Assembly (NCBI GenBank): GCA_963680875.1
Contig: OY804578.1
Span: 2,356,001-2,420,000 of the forward strand
DNA from: Bathymodiolus brooksi
Taxonomy: Eukaryota > Mollusca > Bivalvia > Mytilida > Modiolidae
Direction of reading: 5' to 3'
Length of the DNA stretch: 64,000 nucleotides
Part shown: positions 1 through 15,309 of the stretch, in pieces
Numbering within the stretch: position 1 is the stretch's first letter
Layout: each line of letters begins with the position of its first letter
The notes under the pieces: generated by a model
Database searches by the model: none
Told to the model about the DNA's origin: nothing
What the model saw: the letters and a program-made list of their open reading frames with translations, nothing else
Made by a program: the position numbers and the translations under genes

Positions 1-1140
1 ATACACTACAAGAGAATGAGCTAAGTAAACCACACCGGAGACATGTCACTTCTCTACCCTATACACTACAAGAGAATCAGCTAAGTAAACCACACCGGAG
101 ACATGTCACTTCTCTACCCTATACACTACAAGAGAATGAGCTAAGTAAACCACACCGGAGACATGTAACTTCTCTACCCTATACACTACAAGAGAATGAG
201 CTAAGTAAACCACACCGGAGACATGTAACTTCTCTACCCTATACACTACAAGAGAATGAGCTAAGTAAACCACACCGGAGACATGTAACTTCTCTACCCT
301 ATACACTACAAGAGAATCAGCTAAGTAAACCACACCGGAGACATGTAACTTCTCTACCCTATACACTACAAGAGAATGAGCTAAGTAAACCACACCGGAG
401 ACATGTAACTTCTCTACCCTATACACTACAAGAGAATGAGCTAAGTAAACCACACCGGAGACATGTAACTTCTCTACCCTATACACTACAAGAGAATGAG
501 CTAAGTAAACCACACCGGAGACATGTAACTTCTCTACCCTATACACTACAAGAGAATGAGCTAAGTAAACCACACCGGAGACATGTCACTTCTCTACCCT
601 ATACACTACAAGAGAATGAGCTAAGTAAACCACACCGGAGACATGTCACTTCTCTACCCTATACACTACAAGAGAATGAGCTAAGTAAACCACACCGGAG
701 ACATGTCACTTCTCTACCCTATACACTACAAGAGAATGAGCTAAGTAAACCACACCGGAGACATGTCACTTCTCTACCCTATACACTACAAGAGAATGAG
801 CTAAGTAAACCACACCGGAGACATGTCACTTCTCTACCCTATACACTACAAGAGAATCAGCTAAGTAAACCACACCGGACACATGTAACTTCTCTACCCT
901 ATACACTACAAGAGAATGAGCTAAGTAAACCACACCGGACACATGTAACTTCTCTACCCTATACACTACAAGAGAATGAGCTAAGTAAACCACACCGGAG
1001 ACATGTCACTTCTCTACCCTATACACTACAAGAGAATCAGCTAAGTAAACCACACCGGAGACATGTCACTTCTCTACCCTATACACTACAAGAGAATCAG
1101 CTAAGTAAACCACACCGGAGACATGTGACTTCTCTACCCT
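1..1140. repeat. 60-bp satellite subarray, 19 copies
   Basis: Nineteen head-to-tail copies of an exactly 60-bp unit beginning ATACACTACAAGAGAATGAG. The unit is the 55-bp unit of the following array with an extra ACACC in the middle (AAACCACACCGGAG instead of AAACCGGAG). Copies are nearly identical and vary at only a few sites (aatGag/aatCag, catgtCac/catgtAac). The array starts at the window edge, so its real length is unknown. A minus-strand frame stays open for 155 codons only because 60 is a multiple of three; nothing else suggests coding. Confidence 0.97.
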
Positions 1141-4100
1141 ATACACTACAAGAGAATGAGGTAAGTAAACCGGAGACAGGTGACTTCTCTACCCTATACA
1201 CTACAAGAGAATGAGCTAAGTAAACCGGAGATATGTCACTTCTCTACCCTATACACTACAAGAGAATGAGGTAAGTAAACCGGAGACATGTCACTTCTCT
1301 ACCGTATACACTACAAGAGAATGAGCTAAGTAAACCGGAGACATGTCACTTCTCTACCCTATACACTACAAGAGAATGAGGTAAGTAAACCGGAGACATG
1401 TCACTTCTCTACCCTATACACTACAAGAGAATGAGGTAAGTAAACCGGAGATATTTGACTTCTCTACCCTATACACTACAAGAGAATGAGCTAAGTAAAC
1501 CGGAGACATGTCACTTCTCTACCGTATACACTACAAGAGAATGAGCTAAGTAAACCGGAGACATGTCACTTCTCTACCCTATACACTACAAGAGAATGAG
1601 GTAAGTAAACCGGAGACATGTCACTTCTCTACCCTATACACTACAAGAGAATGAGGTAAGTAAACCGGAGACATTTGACTTCTCTACCCTATACACTACA
1701 AGAGAATGAGCTAAGTAAACCGGAGACATATGACTTCTCTACCCTATTCACTACAAGAGAATGAGCTAGGTAAACCGCAGACACGTGACTTCTCTACCCA
1801 ATACACTACAAGAGAATGAGCTAAGTAAACCGGAGACATGTCACTTCTCTACCCTATTCACTACAAGAGAATGAGCTAAGTAAACCGGAGACATGTCACT
1901 TCTCTACCCTATTCACTACAAGAGAATGAGGTAAGTAAACCGGAGACATGTCACTTCTCTACCCTATACACTACAAGAGAATGAGCTAGTAAACCGAAGA
2001 CATGTGACTTTTCTACCCTATACACTACAAGAGAATGAGCTAAGCAAACCGGACACATGTCACTTCTCTACTCTATTCACTACAAGAGAATGAGGTAAGT
2101 AAACCGGACACATGTCACTTCTCTACCCTATACACTACAAGAGAATGAGCTAAGTAAACCGGAGAAATGTCACTTCTCTACCCTATACACTACAAGAGAA
2201 TGAGGTAAGTAAACCAGAGACATGTCACTTCTTACCCCATACACTACAAGAGAATGAGGTAGGTAAACCGGAGACATGTGACTTCTCTACCCTATACACT
2301 ACAACAGAATGATCTAATTAAACGGAGACATGTGACTTCTCTACCCTATGCACTACAAGAGAATGAGCTAAGTAAACCGGAGACATGTGACTTCTCTACC
2401 CTATACACTACAAGAGAATGAGCTAAGTAAACCGGAGACATGTGACTTCTCTACCCTATACACTACAAGAGAATGAGCTAAGTAAACCGCAGACAGGTGA
2501 CTTCTCTACCCTTTACACTACAAGAGAATGAGTTAGGAAACCGGAGACATGTGACTTCTCTACCTATACACTACAAGAAAATGAGCTAGTAAACCGGAGA
2601 CATGTGACTTCTCTACCCTATGCACTACAAGAGAATGAGCTAAGTAAACCGGAGACATGTCACTTCTCTACCCCATGCACTACAAGAGAATGAGGTAAGT
2701 AAACCGGAGACATGTGACTTCTCTACCCTATACACTACAAGAGAATGAGGTAAGTAAACCGGAGACATGTCACTTCTCTACCCCATGCACTACAAGAGAA
2801 TGAGGTAAGTAAACCGGACACATGTCACTTCTCTACCCTATTCACTACAAGAGAATGAGCTAAGTAAACCGGAGACATGTGACTTCTCTGCCCTATACAC
2901 TACAAGAGAATAAGCTAAGTAAACCGGAGACATGTCACTTCTCTACCCTATACACTACAAGAGAATGAGCAAAGTAAACCGGAGACATGTCACTTCTCTA
3001 CCGTATACACTACAAGAGAATGAGCTAAGTAAACCGGAGACATGTCACTTCTCTACCATATACACTACAAGAGAATGAGGTAAGTAAACCGGAGACATGT
3101 CACTTCTCTACCCTATACACTACAAGAGAATGAGGTAAGTAAACCGGAGACATTTGACTTCTCTACCCTATACACTACAAGAGAATGAGCTAAGTAAACC
3201 GGAGACATGTGACTTCTCTACCCTATTCACTACAAGAGAATGAGCTAAGTAAACCGGAGACATGTCACTTCTCTACCCTATTCACTACAAGAGAATGAGG
3301 TAAGTAAACCAGAGACATGTCACTTCTCTACCCTATACACTACAAGAGAATGAGCTAAGTAAACCGGAGACATGTGACTTCTCTACCCTATACACTACAA
3401 GAGAATGAGCTAAGTAAACCGCAGACATGTCACTTCTTACCCCATACCCTACAAGAGAATGAGGTAAGTAAACCGGAGACATGTGACTTCTCTACCCTAT
3501 ACACTACAACAGAATGATCTAATTAAACCGGAGACATGTGACTTCTCTACCCTATGCACTACAAGAGAATGAGGTGAGTAAATCGGAGACATGTCACTTC
3601 TCTACCCTATACACTACAAGAGAATGAGCTAAGTAAACCGGAGACATGTGACTTCTCTACCCTATACACTACAAGAGAATGAGCTAAGTAAACCGGAGAC
3701 ATGTCACTTCTTACCCCATACACTACAAGAGAATGAGGTAAGTAAACCGGAGACATGTGACTTCTCTACCCTATACACTACAACAGAATGATCTAATTAA
3801 ACCGGAGACATGTGACTTCTCTACCCTATGCACTACAAGAGAATGAGGTAAGTAAATCGGAGACATGTCACTTCTCTACCCTATACACTACAAGAGAATG
3901 AGGTAAGTAAACCGGAGACATGTGACTTCTCTACCCTATACACTACAAGAGAATGATCTAATTAAACGGAGACATGTGACTTCTCTACCCTATGCACTAC
4001 AAGAGAATGAGCTAAGTAAACCGGAGACATGTGACTTTTCTACCCTATACACTACAAGAGAATGAGCTAAGTAAACCGGAGACATGTCACTTCTCTACCC

Positions 4101-7100
4101 AATACACTACAAGAGAATGAGCTAAGAAAACCGGAGACATGTCACTTCTCTACCCTATACACTACAAGGGAATGAGCTAAGTAAACCGGAGACATGTCAC
4201 TTCTCTACCCTATACACTACAAGAGAATGAGGTAAGTAAACCGGAGACATGTCACTTCTCTACCCAATGCACTACAAGAGAATGAGCTAAGTAAACCGGA
4301 GACATGTGACTTCTCTACCCTATACACTACAAGAGAATGAGCTAAGTAAACCGGAGACATGTCACTTCTCTACCCTATACACTACAAGAGAATGAGCTAA
4401 GTAAACCGGAGACATGTGACTTTTCTACCCTATACACTACAAGAGAATGAGCTAAGTAAACCGGAGACATGTCACTTCTCTACCCCATACACTACAAGAG
4501 AATGAGGTAAGTAAACCGGAGACATGTCACTTCTCTACCCTATTCACTACAAGAGAATGATCTAACTAAACCGGAGACATGTCACTTCTCTACCGTATAC
4601 ACTACAAGAGAATGAGCTAAGTAAACCGGAGACATGTCACTTCTCTACCCTATACACTACAAGAGAATGAGCTAAGTAAACCGGAGACATGTCACTTCTC
4701 TACCCTATACACTACAAGAGAATGAGCTAAGTAAACCGGAGACATGTGACTTCTCTACCCTATACACTACAAGAGAATGAGCTAAGTAAACCGGAGACAT
4801 GTGACTTCTCTACCCTATACACTACAAGAGAATGATCTAAGTAAACCGGAGACATGTCACTTCTCTACCCTATTCACTACAAGAGAATGAGGTAAGTAAA
4901 CCGGAGACATGTCACTTCTCTACCCTATACACTACAAGAGAATGAGCTAAGTAAACCGGAGACATGTCACTTCTTACCCCATACACTACAAGACAATGAG
5001 GTAAGTAAACCGGAGACATGTGACTTCTCTACCCTATAAACTACAAGAGAATGATCTAATTAAACCGGAGGCATGTCACTTCTCTACCCTATGCACTACA
5101 AGAGAATGAGGTAAGTAAACCGGAGACATGTGACTTCTCTACCTATACACTACAAGAGAATGATCTAATTAAACCAGAGACATGTGACTTATCTACCCTA
5201 TGCACTACAAGAGAATGAGGTAAGTAAACAGGAGACATGTCACTTCTCTACCCTATACACTACAAGAGAATGAGGTAAGTAAACCGGAGACATGTGACTT
5301 CTCTACCCTATACACTACAAGAGAATGAGGTAAGTAAACCGGAGACATGTCACTTCTCTACCCCATGCACTACAAGAGAATGAGGTAAGTAAACCGGAGA
5401 CATGTGACTTCTCTACCCTATACACTACAAGAGAATGAGCTAAGTAAACCGGAGACATGTCACTTCTCTACCCCATGCACTACAAGAGAATGAGGTAAGT
5501 AAACCGGACACATGTCACTTCTCTACCCTATTCACTACAAGAGAATGAGCTAAGTAAACCGGAGACATGTGACTTCTCTGCCCTATACACTACAAGAGAA
5601 TAAGCTAAGTAAACCGGAGACATGTCACTTCTCTACCCTATACACTACAAGAGAATGAGCAAAGTAAACCGGAGACATGTCACTTTTCTACCGTATACAC
5701 TACAAGAGAATGAGCTAAGTAAATCGGAGACATGTCACTTCTCTACCATATACACTACAAGAGAATGAGGTAAGTAAACCGGAGACATGTCACTTCTCTA
5801 CCCTATACACTACAAGAGAATGAGGTAAGTAAACCGGAGACATTTGACTTCTCTACCCTATACACTACAAGAGAATGAGCTAAGTAAACCGGAGACATGT
5901 GACTTCTCTACCCTATACACTACAAGAGAATGAGCTAGGTAAACCGCAGACAGGTGACTTCTCTACACAATACACTACAAGAGAATGAGCTAAGTAAACC
6001 GGAGACATGTCACTTCTCTACCCTATTCACTACAAGAGAATGAGCTAAGTAAACCGGAGACATGTCACTTCTCTACCCTATTCACTACAAGAGAATGAGG
6101 TAAGTAAACCAGAGACATGTCACTTCTCTACCCTATACACTACAAGAGAATGAGCTAAGTAAACCGGAGACATGTGACTTCTCTACCCTATACACTACAA
6201 GAGAATGAGCTAAGTAAACCGCAGACATGTCACTTCTTACCCCATACCCTACAAGAGAATGAGGTAAGTAAACCGGAGACATGTGACTTCTCTACCCTAT
6301 ACACTACAACGGAATGATCTAATTAAACCGGAGACATGTGACTTCTCTACCCTATGCACTACAAGAGAATGAGGTGAGTAAATCGGAGACATGTCACTTC
6401 TTTACCCTATACACTACAAGAGAATGAGGTAAGTAAACCGGAGACATGTGACTTCTCTACCCTATACACTACAAGAGAATGAGGTAAGTAAACCGGAGAC
6501 ATGTGACTTCTCTACCCTATACACTACAAGAGAATGAGGTAAGTAAACCGGAGACAGGTGACTTCTCTACCCTATACACTACAAGAGAATGAGTTAGGAA
6601 ACCGGAGACATGTGACTTCTCTACCCTATACACTACAAGAGAATGAGCTAGTAAACCGGAGACATGTGACTTCTCTACCCTATACACTACAAGAGAATGA
6701 GCTAAGTAAACCGGAGACATGTCACTTCTCTACCCCATACACTACAAGAGAATGAGGTAAGTAAACCGGAGAAATGTCACTTCTCTACCCTATGCACTAC
6801 AAGAGAATGAGCTAAGTAAACCGGAGACATGTAACTTCTCTACCCTATACACTACAAGAGAATAAGCTAAGTAAACCGGAGACATGTCACTTCTCTACCC
6901 TATACACTACAAGAGAATGAGCTAAGTAAACCGGAGACATGTTACTTTTCTACCCTATACACTACAAGAGAATGAGGTAAGTAAACCGGAGACATGTCAC
7001 TTCTCTACCCCATACACTACAAGAGAATGAGGTAAGTAAACAGGAGACATGTCACTTCTCTACCCTATACACTACAAGAGAATGATCTAAGTAAACCGGA

Positions 7101-10100
7101 GACATGTCACTTCTCTACCGTATACACTACAAGAGAATGAGCTAAGTAAACCGGAGACATGTGACTTCTCTACCCTATACACTACAAGAGAATGAGCTAA
7201 GTAAACCGGAGACATGTGACTTCTCTACCCTATACACTACAATAGAATCAGCTAAGTAAACCGGAGACATGTCACTTCTCTACCCTATACACTACAAGAG
7301 AATGAGCTAAGTAAACCGGAGACATGTGACTTCTCTACCCTATACACTACAAGAGAATGATCTAAGTAAACCGGAGACATGTCACTTCTCTACCCTATTT
7401 ACTACAAGAGAATGAGGTAAGTAAACCAGAGACATGTCACTTCTCTACCCTATACACTACAAGAGAATGAGGTAAGTAAACCGGAGAAATGTCACTTCTC
7501 TACCCTATACACTACAAGAGAATGAGGTAAGTAAACCGGAGACATGTCACTTCTTACCCCATACACTACAAGAGAATGAGGTAAGTAAACCGGAGACATG
7601 TGACTTCTCTACCCTATACACTACAACAGAATGATCTAATTAAACCGGAGACATGTGACTTCTCTACCCTATGCACTACAAGAGAATGAGGTAAGTAAAT
7701 CGGAGACATGTCACTTCTCTACCCTATACACTACAAGAGAATGAGGTAAGTAAACCGGAGACATGTGACTTCTCTACCCTATACACTACAAGAGAATGAT
7801 CCAATTAAACGGAGACATGTGACTTCTCTACCCTATGCACTACAAGAGAATGAGCTAAGTAAACCGGAGACATGTGACTTTTCTACCCTATACACTACAA
7901 GAGAATGATCTAAGTAAACCGGAGACATGTCACTTCTCTACCCAATACACTACAAGAGAATGAGCTAAGAAAACCGGAGACATGTGACTTCTCTACCCTA
8001 TACACTACAAGAGAATGAGCTAAGTAAACCGGAGACATGTCACTTCTCTACCCTATACACTACAAGAGAATGAGCTAAGTAAACCGGAGACATGTGACTT
8101 TTCCACCCTATACACTACAAGAGAATGAGCTAAGTAAACCGGAGACATGTCACTTCTCTACCCCATACACTACAAGAGAATGAGGTAAGTAAACCGGAGA
8201 AATGTCACTTCTCTACCCTATACACTACAAGAGAATGAGGTAAGTAAACCGGAGACATGTCACTTCTTACCCCATACACTACAAGAGAATGAGGTAAGTA
8301 AACCGGAGACATGTGACTTCTCTACCCTATACACTACAACAGAATGATCTAATTAAACCGGAGACATGTGACTTCTCTACCCTATGCACTACAAGAGAAT
8401 GAGGTAAGTAAATCGGAGACATGTCACTTCTCTACCCTATACACTACAAGAGAATGAGGTAAGTAAACCGGAGACATGTGTCTTCTCTACCCTATACACT
8501 ACAAGAGAATGATCTAATTAAACGGAGACATGTGACTTCTCTACCCTATGCACTACAAGAGAATGAGCTAAGTAAACCGGAGACATGTGACTTTTCTACC
8601 CTATACACTACAAGAGAATGATCTAAGTAAACCGGAGACATGTCACTTCTCTACCCAATACACTACAAGAGAATGAGCTAAGAAAACCGGAGACATGTCA
8701 CTTCTCTACCCTATACACGACAAGGGAATGATCTAATTAAACGGAGACATGTGACTTCTCTACCCTATGCACTACAAGAGAATGAGCTAAGTAAACCGGA
8801 GACATGTGACTTTTCTACCCTATACACTACAAGAGAATGATCTAAGTAAACCGGAGACATGTCACTTCTCTACCCAATACACTACAAGAGAATGAGCTAA
8901 GAAAACCGGAGACATGTCACTTCTCTACCCTATACACTACAAGGGAATGAGCTAAGTAAACCGGAGACATGTCACTTCTCTACCCTATACACTACAAGAG
9001 AATGAGGTAAGTAAACCGGAGACATGTCACTTCTCTACCCTATGCACTACAAGAGAATGAGCTAAGTAAACCGGAGACATGTGACTTCTCTACCCTATAC
9101 ACTACAAGAGAATGAGCTAAGTAAACCGGAGACATGTCACTTCTCTACCCTATACACTACAAGAGAATGAGCTAAGTAAACCGGAGACATGTGACTTTTC
9201 CACCCTATACACTACAAGAGAATGAGCTAAGTAAACCGGAGACATGTCACTTCTCTACCCCATACACTACAAGAGAATGAGGTAAGTAAACCGGAGAAAT
9301 GTCACTTCTCTACCCTATACACTACAAGAGAATGAGGTAAGTAAACCGGAGACATGTCACTTCTTACCCCATACACTACAAGAGAATGAGGTAAGTAAAC
9401 CGGAGACATGTGACTTCTCTACCCTATACACTACAACAGAATGATCTAATTAAACCGGAGACATGTGACTTCTCTACCCTATGCACTACAAGAGAATGAG
9501 GTAAGTAAATCGGAGACATGTCACTTCTCTACCCTATACACTACAAGAGAATGAGGTAAGTAAACCGGAGACATGTGACTTCTCTACCCTATACACTACA
9601 AGAGAATGATCTAATTAAACGGAGACATGTGACTTCTCTACCCTATGCACTACAAGAGAATGAGCTAAGTAAACCGGAGACATGTGACTTTTCTACCCTA
9701 TACACTACAAGAGAATGATCTAAGTAAACCGGAGACATGTCACTTCTCTACCCAATACACTACAAGAGAATGAGCTAAGAAAACCGGAGACATGTCACTT
9801 CTCTACCCTATACACTACAAGGGAATGAGCTAAGAAAACCGGAGACATGTCACTTCTCTACCCTATACACTACAAGAGAATGAGGTAAGTAAACCGGAGA
9901 CATGTCACTTCTCTACCCTATGCACTACAAGAGAATGAGCTAAGTAAACCGGAGACATGTGACTTCTCTACCCTATACACTACAAGAGAATGAGCTAAGT
10001 AAACCGGAGACATGTCACTTCTCTACCCTATACACTACAAGAGAATGAGCTAAGTAAACCGGAGACATGTGACTTTTCTACCCTATACACTACAAGAGAA

Positions 10101-13100
10101 TGAGGTAAGTAAACCGGAGACATGTCACTTCTCTACCCCATACACTACAAGAGAATGAGGTAAGTAAACCGGAGACATGTCACTTCTCTACCCTATTCAC
10201 TACAAGAGAATGATCTAACTAAACCGGAGACATGTCACTTCTCTACCGTATACACTACAAGAGAATGAGCTAAGTAAACCGGAGACATGTCACTTCTCTA
10301 CCCTATACACTACAAGAGAATGAGCTAAGTAAACCGGAGACATGTCACTTCTCTACCCTATACACTACAAGAGAATGAGCTAAGTAAACCGGAGACATGT
10401 GACTTCTCTACCCTATACACTACAAGAGAATGAGCTAAGTAAACCGGAGACATGTGACTTCTCTACCCTATACACTACAAGAGAATGATCTAAGTAAACC
10501 GGATACATGTCACTTCTCTACCCTATTCACTACAAGAGAATGAGGTAAGTAAACCGGAGACATGTCACTTCTCTACCATATACACTACAAGAGAATGAGC
10601 TAAGTAAACCGGAGACATGTCACTTCTTACCCCATACACTACAAGACAATGAGGTAAGTAAACCGGAGACATGTGACTTCTCTACCCTATACACTACAAG
10701 AGAATGATCTAATTAAACCGGAGGCATGTCACTTCTCTACCCTATGCACTACAAGAGAATGAGGTAAGTAAACCGGAGACATGTGACTTCTCTACCTATA
10801 CACTACAAGAGAATGATCTAATTAAACCAGAGACATGTGACTTCTCTACCCTATGCACTACAAGAGAATGAGGTAAGTAAACAGGAGACATGTCACTTCT
10901 CTACCCTATACACTACAAGAGAATGAGGTAAGTAAACCGGAGACATGTCACTTCTCTACCCTATACACTACAAGAGAATGAGGTAAGTAAACCGGAGACA
11001 TGCCACTTCTCAACCCTATGCACTACAAGAGAATGAGGTAAGTAAACCGGAGACATGTCACTTCTCTATCCTATACACTACAAGAGAATGAGCTAAGTAA
11101 ACCGGAGACATGTGACTTCTCTACCCTATGCACTACAAGAGAATGAGGTAAGTAAATCGGAGACATGTCACTTCTCTACCCTATACACTACAAGAGAATG
11201 AGGTAAGTAAACCGGAGACATGTGACTTCTCTACCCTATACACTACAAGAGAATGATCTAATTAAACGGAGACATGTGACTTCTCTACCCTATGCACTAC
11301 AAGAGAATGAGCTAAGTAAACCGGAGACATGTGACTTTTCTACCCTATACACTACAAGAGAATGATCTAAGTAAACCGGAGACATGTCACTTCTCTACCC
11401 AATACACTACAAGAGAATGAGCTAAGTAAACCGGAGACATGTCACTTCTCTACCCTATACACTACAAGGGAATGAGCTAAGTAAACCGGAGACATGTCAC
11501 TTCTCTACCCTATACACTACAAGAGAATGAGGTAAGTAAACCGGAGACATGTCACTTCTCTACCCTATGCACTACAAGAGAATGAGCTAAGTAAACCGGA
11601 GACATGTGACTTCTCTACCCTATACACTACAAGAGAATGAGCTAAGTAAACCGGAGACATGTCACTTCTCTACCCTATACACTACAAGAGAATGAGCTAA
11701 GTAAACCGGAGACATGTGACTTTTCTACCCTATACACTACAAGAGAATGAGCTAAGTAAACCGGAGACATGTCACTTCTCTACCCCATACACTACAAGAG
11801 AATGAGGTAAGTAAACCGGAGACATGTCACTTCTCTACCCTATACACTACAAGAGAATGATCTAACTAAACCGGAGACATGTCACTTCTCTACCGTATAC
11901 ACTACAAGAGAATGAGCTAAGTAAACCGGAGACATGTCACTTCTCTACCCTATACACTACAAGGGAATGAGCCAAGTAAACCGGAGACATGTCACTTCTC
12001 TACCCTATACACTACAAGAGAATGAGCTAAGTAAACCGGAGACATGTGACTTCTCTACCCTATACACTACAAGAGAATGAGCTAAGTAAACCGGAGACAT
12101 GTGACTTCTCTACCCTATTCACTACAAGAGAATGATCTAAGTAAACCGGAGACATGTCACTTCTCTACCCTATTCACTACAAGAGAATGAGGTAAGTAAA
12201 CCGGAGACATGTCACTTCTCTACCCTATACACTACAAGAGAATGAGCTAAGTAAACCGCGGAAATGTCACTTCTCTACCCTATACACTACAAGAGAATGA
12301 GGTAAGTAAACCGGAGACATGTCACTTCTTACCCCATACACTACAAGACAATGAGGTAAGTAAACCGGAGACATGTGACTTCTCTACCCTATACACTACA
12401 ACAGAATGATCTAATTAAACCGGAGACATGTGACTTCTCTACCCTATGCACTACAAGAGAATGAGGTAAGTAAACCGGAGACATGTGACTTCTCTACCTA
12501 TACACTACAAGAGAATGATCTAATTAAACCAGAGACATGTGACTTCTCTACCCTATGCACTACAAGAGAATGAGGTAAGTAAACAGGAGACATGTCACTT
12601 CTCTACCCTATACACTACAAGAGAATGAGGTAAGTAAACCGGAGACATGTGACTTCTCTACCCTATACACTACAAGAGAATGAGGTAAGTAAACCGGAGA
12701 CATGCCACTTCTCAACCCTATGCACTACAAGAGAATGAGGTAAGAAAACCGGAGACATGTCACTTCTCTATCCTATACACTACAAGAGAATGAGGTAAGT
12801 AAACCGGAGACATGTGAATTCTCTACCCTATACACTACAAGAGAATGAGGTAAGTAAACCGGAGACATGTCACTTCTCTACCCTATACACTACAAGAGAA
12901 TGAGCTAAGTAAACCGGAGACATGTGACTTCTCTACCCTATACACTACAAGAGAATGAGCTAAGTAAACCGGAGACATGTCACTTCTCTACCCTATACAC
13001 TACAAGAGAATGAGGTAAGTAAACCGGAGACATGTGACTTCTCTACCCTATACACTACAATAGAATGAGGTAAGTAAACCGGAGACATGTGACTTCTCTA

Positions 13101-15309
13101 CCCTATGCACTACAAGAGAATGAGCTAAGTAAACCGGAGACATGTCACTTCTCTACCCTATACACTACAAGAGAATGAGCTAAGTAAACCGGAGACATGT
13201 CATTTCTCTACCCCATACACTACAAGAGAATGAGGTAAGTAAACCGGAGACATGTCACTTCTCTACCCTATACACTACAAGAGAATGAGGTAAGTAAACC
13301 GGAGACATGTCACTTCTCTACCCTATACACTACAAGAGAATGAGGTAAGTAAACCGGAGACATGTCACTTCTTTACCCTATACACTACAAGAGAATGAGG
13401 TAATTAAACCGGAGACATGTGACTTCTCTACCCTATACACTACAAGAGAATGAGGTAAGTAAACCGGAGACATGTCACTTCTCTACCCTATGCACTACAA
13501 GAGAATGAGGTAAGTAAACCGGAGACATGTCACTTCTCTACCCCATGCACTACAAGAGAATGAGGTAAGTAAACCGGAGACATGTGACTTCTCTACCCTA
13601 TACACTACAAGAGAATGAGGTAAGTAAACCGGAGACATGTCACTTCTTACCCCATACACTACAAGACAATGAGGTAAGTAAACCGGAGACATGTGACTTC
13701 TCTACCCTATACACTACAACAGAATGATCTAATTAAACCGGAGACATGTGACTTCTCTACCCTATGCACTACAAGAGAATGAGGTAAGTAAATCGGAGAC
13801 ATGTCACTTCTCCACCCTATACACTACAAGAGAATGAGGTAAGTAAACCGCAGACATGTGACTTCTCTACCCTATACACTACAAGAGAATGATCTAATTA
13901 AACCGGAGGCATGTCACTTCTCTACCCTATGCACTACAAGAGAATGAGGTAAGTAAACCGGAGACATGTGACTTCTCTACCTATACACTACAAGAGAATG
14001 ATCTAATTAAACCAGAGACATGTGATTTCTCTACCCTATGCACTACAAGAGAATGAGGTAAGTAAACAGGAGACATGTCACTTCTCTACCCCATACACTA
14101 CAAGAGAATGAGGTAAGTAAACCGGAGACATGTGACTTCTCTACCCTATACACTACAAGAGAATGAGGTAAGTAAACCGGAGACATGCCACTTCTCAACC
14201 CTATGCACTACAAGAGAATGAGGTAAGTAAACCGGAGACATGTCACTTCTCTATCCTATACACTACAAGAGAATGAGGTAAGTAAACCGGAGACATGTCA
14301 CTTCTCTACCCTATACACTACAAGAGAATGAGGTAAGTAAACCGGAGACATGTCACTTCTCTACCCTATACACTACAAGAGAATGAGGTGAGTAAACCGG
14401 AGACATGTCACTTCTCTACCCTATACACTACAAGAGAATGAGCTAAGTAAACCGGAGACATGTCACTTCTCTACCCTATACACTACAATAGAATGAGGTA
14501 AGTAAACCGGAGACATGTCATTTCTCTACCCCATACACTACAAGAGATTGAGGTAAGTAAACCGGAGACATGTCACTTCTCTACCCTATACACTACAAGA
14601 GAATGAGGTAAGTAAACTGGAGACATGTGACTTCTCTACCCTATACACTACAAGAGAATGAGGTAAGTAAACCGGAGACATGTCACTTCTTTACCCTATA
14701 CACTACAAGAGAATGAGGTAAGTAAACCGGAGACATGTGACTTCTCTACCCTATACACTACAAGAGAATGAGGTAAGTAAACCGGAGACATGTCACTTCT
14801 CTACCCTATGCACTACAAGAGAATGAGGTAAGTAAACCGGAGACATGTCACTTCTCTACCCCATGCACTACAAGAGAATGAGGTAAGTAAACCGGAGACA
14901 TGTGACTTCTCTACCCTATACACTACAAGAGAATGAGGTAAGTAAACCGGAGACATGTCACTTCTCTACCCCATACACTACAAGAGAATGAGCTAAGTAA
15001 ACCGGAGACATGTCACTTCTCTACCCCATACACTACAAGAGAATGAGGTAAGTAAACCGGAGACATGTGACTTCTCTACCCTATACACTACAAGAGAATG
15101 AGCTAAGTAAACCGGAGACATGTCACTTCTCTACCCTATACACTACAAGAGAATGAGGTAAGTAAACCGGAGACATGTCACTTCTCTACCCTATACACTA
15201 CAAGAGAATGAGGTAAGTAAACCGGAGACATGTCACTTCTCTACCCTATACACTACAAGAGAATGAGGTAAGTAAACCGGAGACATGTCACTTTTCTACC
15301 CTATACACA
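1141..15309. repeat. 55-bp satellite array, about 257 copies
   Basis: Continuous head-to-tail array of a 55-bp unit with occasional 53- to 54-bp copies, directly continuing the 60-bp subarray. Units are a mosaic of recurring variants (gagGtaagt/gagCtaagt, catgtCac/catgtGac, tatAcac/tatGcac, cctat/cccat). Blocks of variants recur at long offsets, showing higher-order duplication. The gagGtaagt variant matches the 5' splice donor consensus on the plus strand. The array ends abruptly in CTTTTCTACCCTATACACAA at about 15,309. I see no gene in it; short open frames follow the repeat. Confidence 0.97.

Noticed and set aside
106..573. 155-codon minus-strand frame over the 60-bp satellite
   Set aside because: It follows the 60-bp period exactly; a unit length divisible by three keeps it open, with no coding signal.
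1..15309. CRISPR array
   Set aside because: Units are contiguous copies with no unique spacers, in an evidently eukaryotic sequence.
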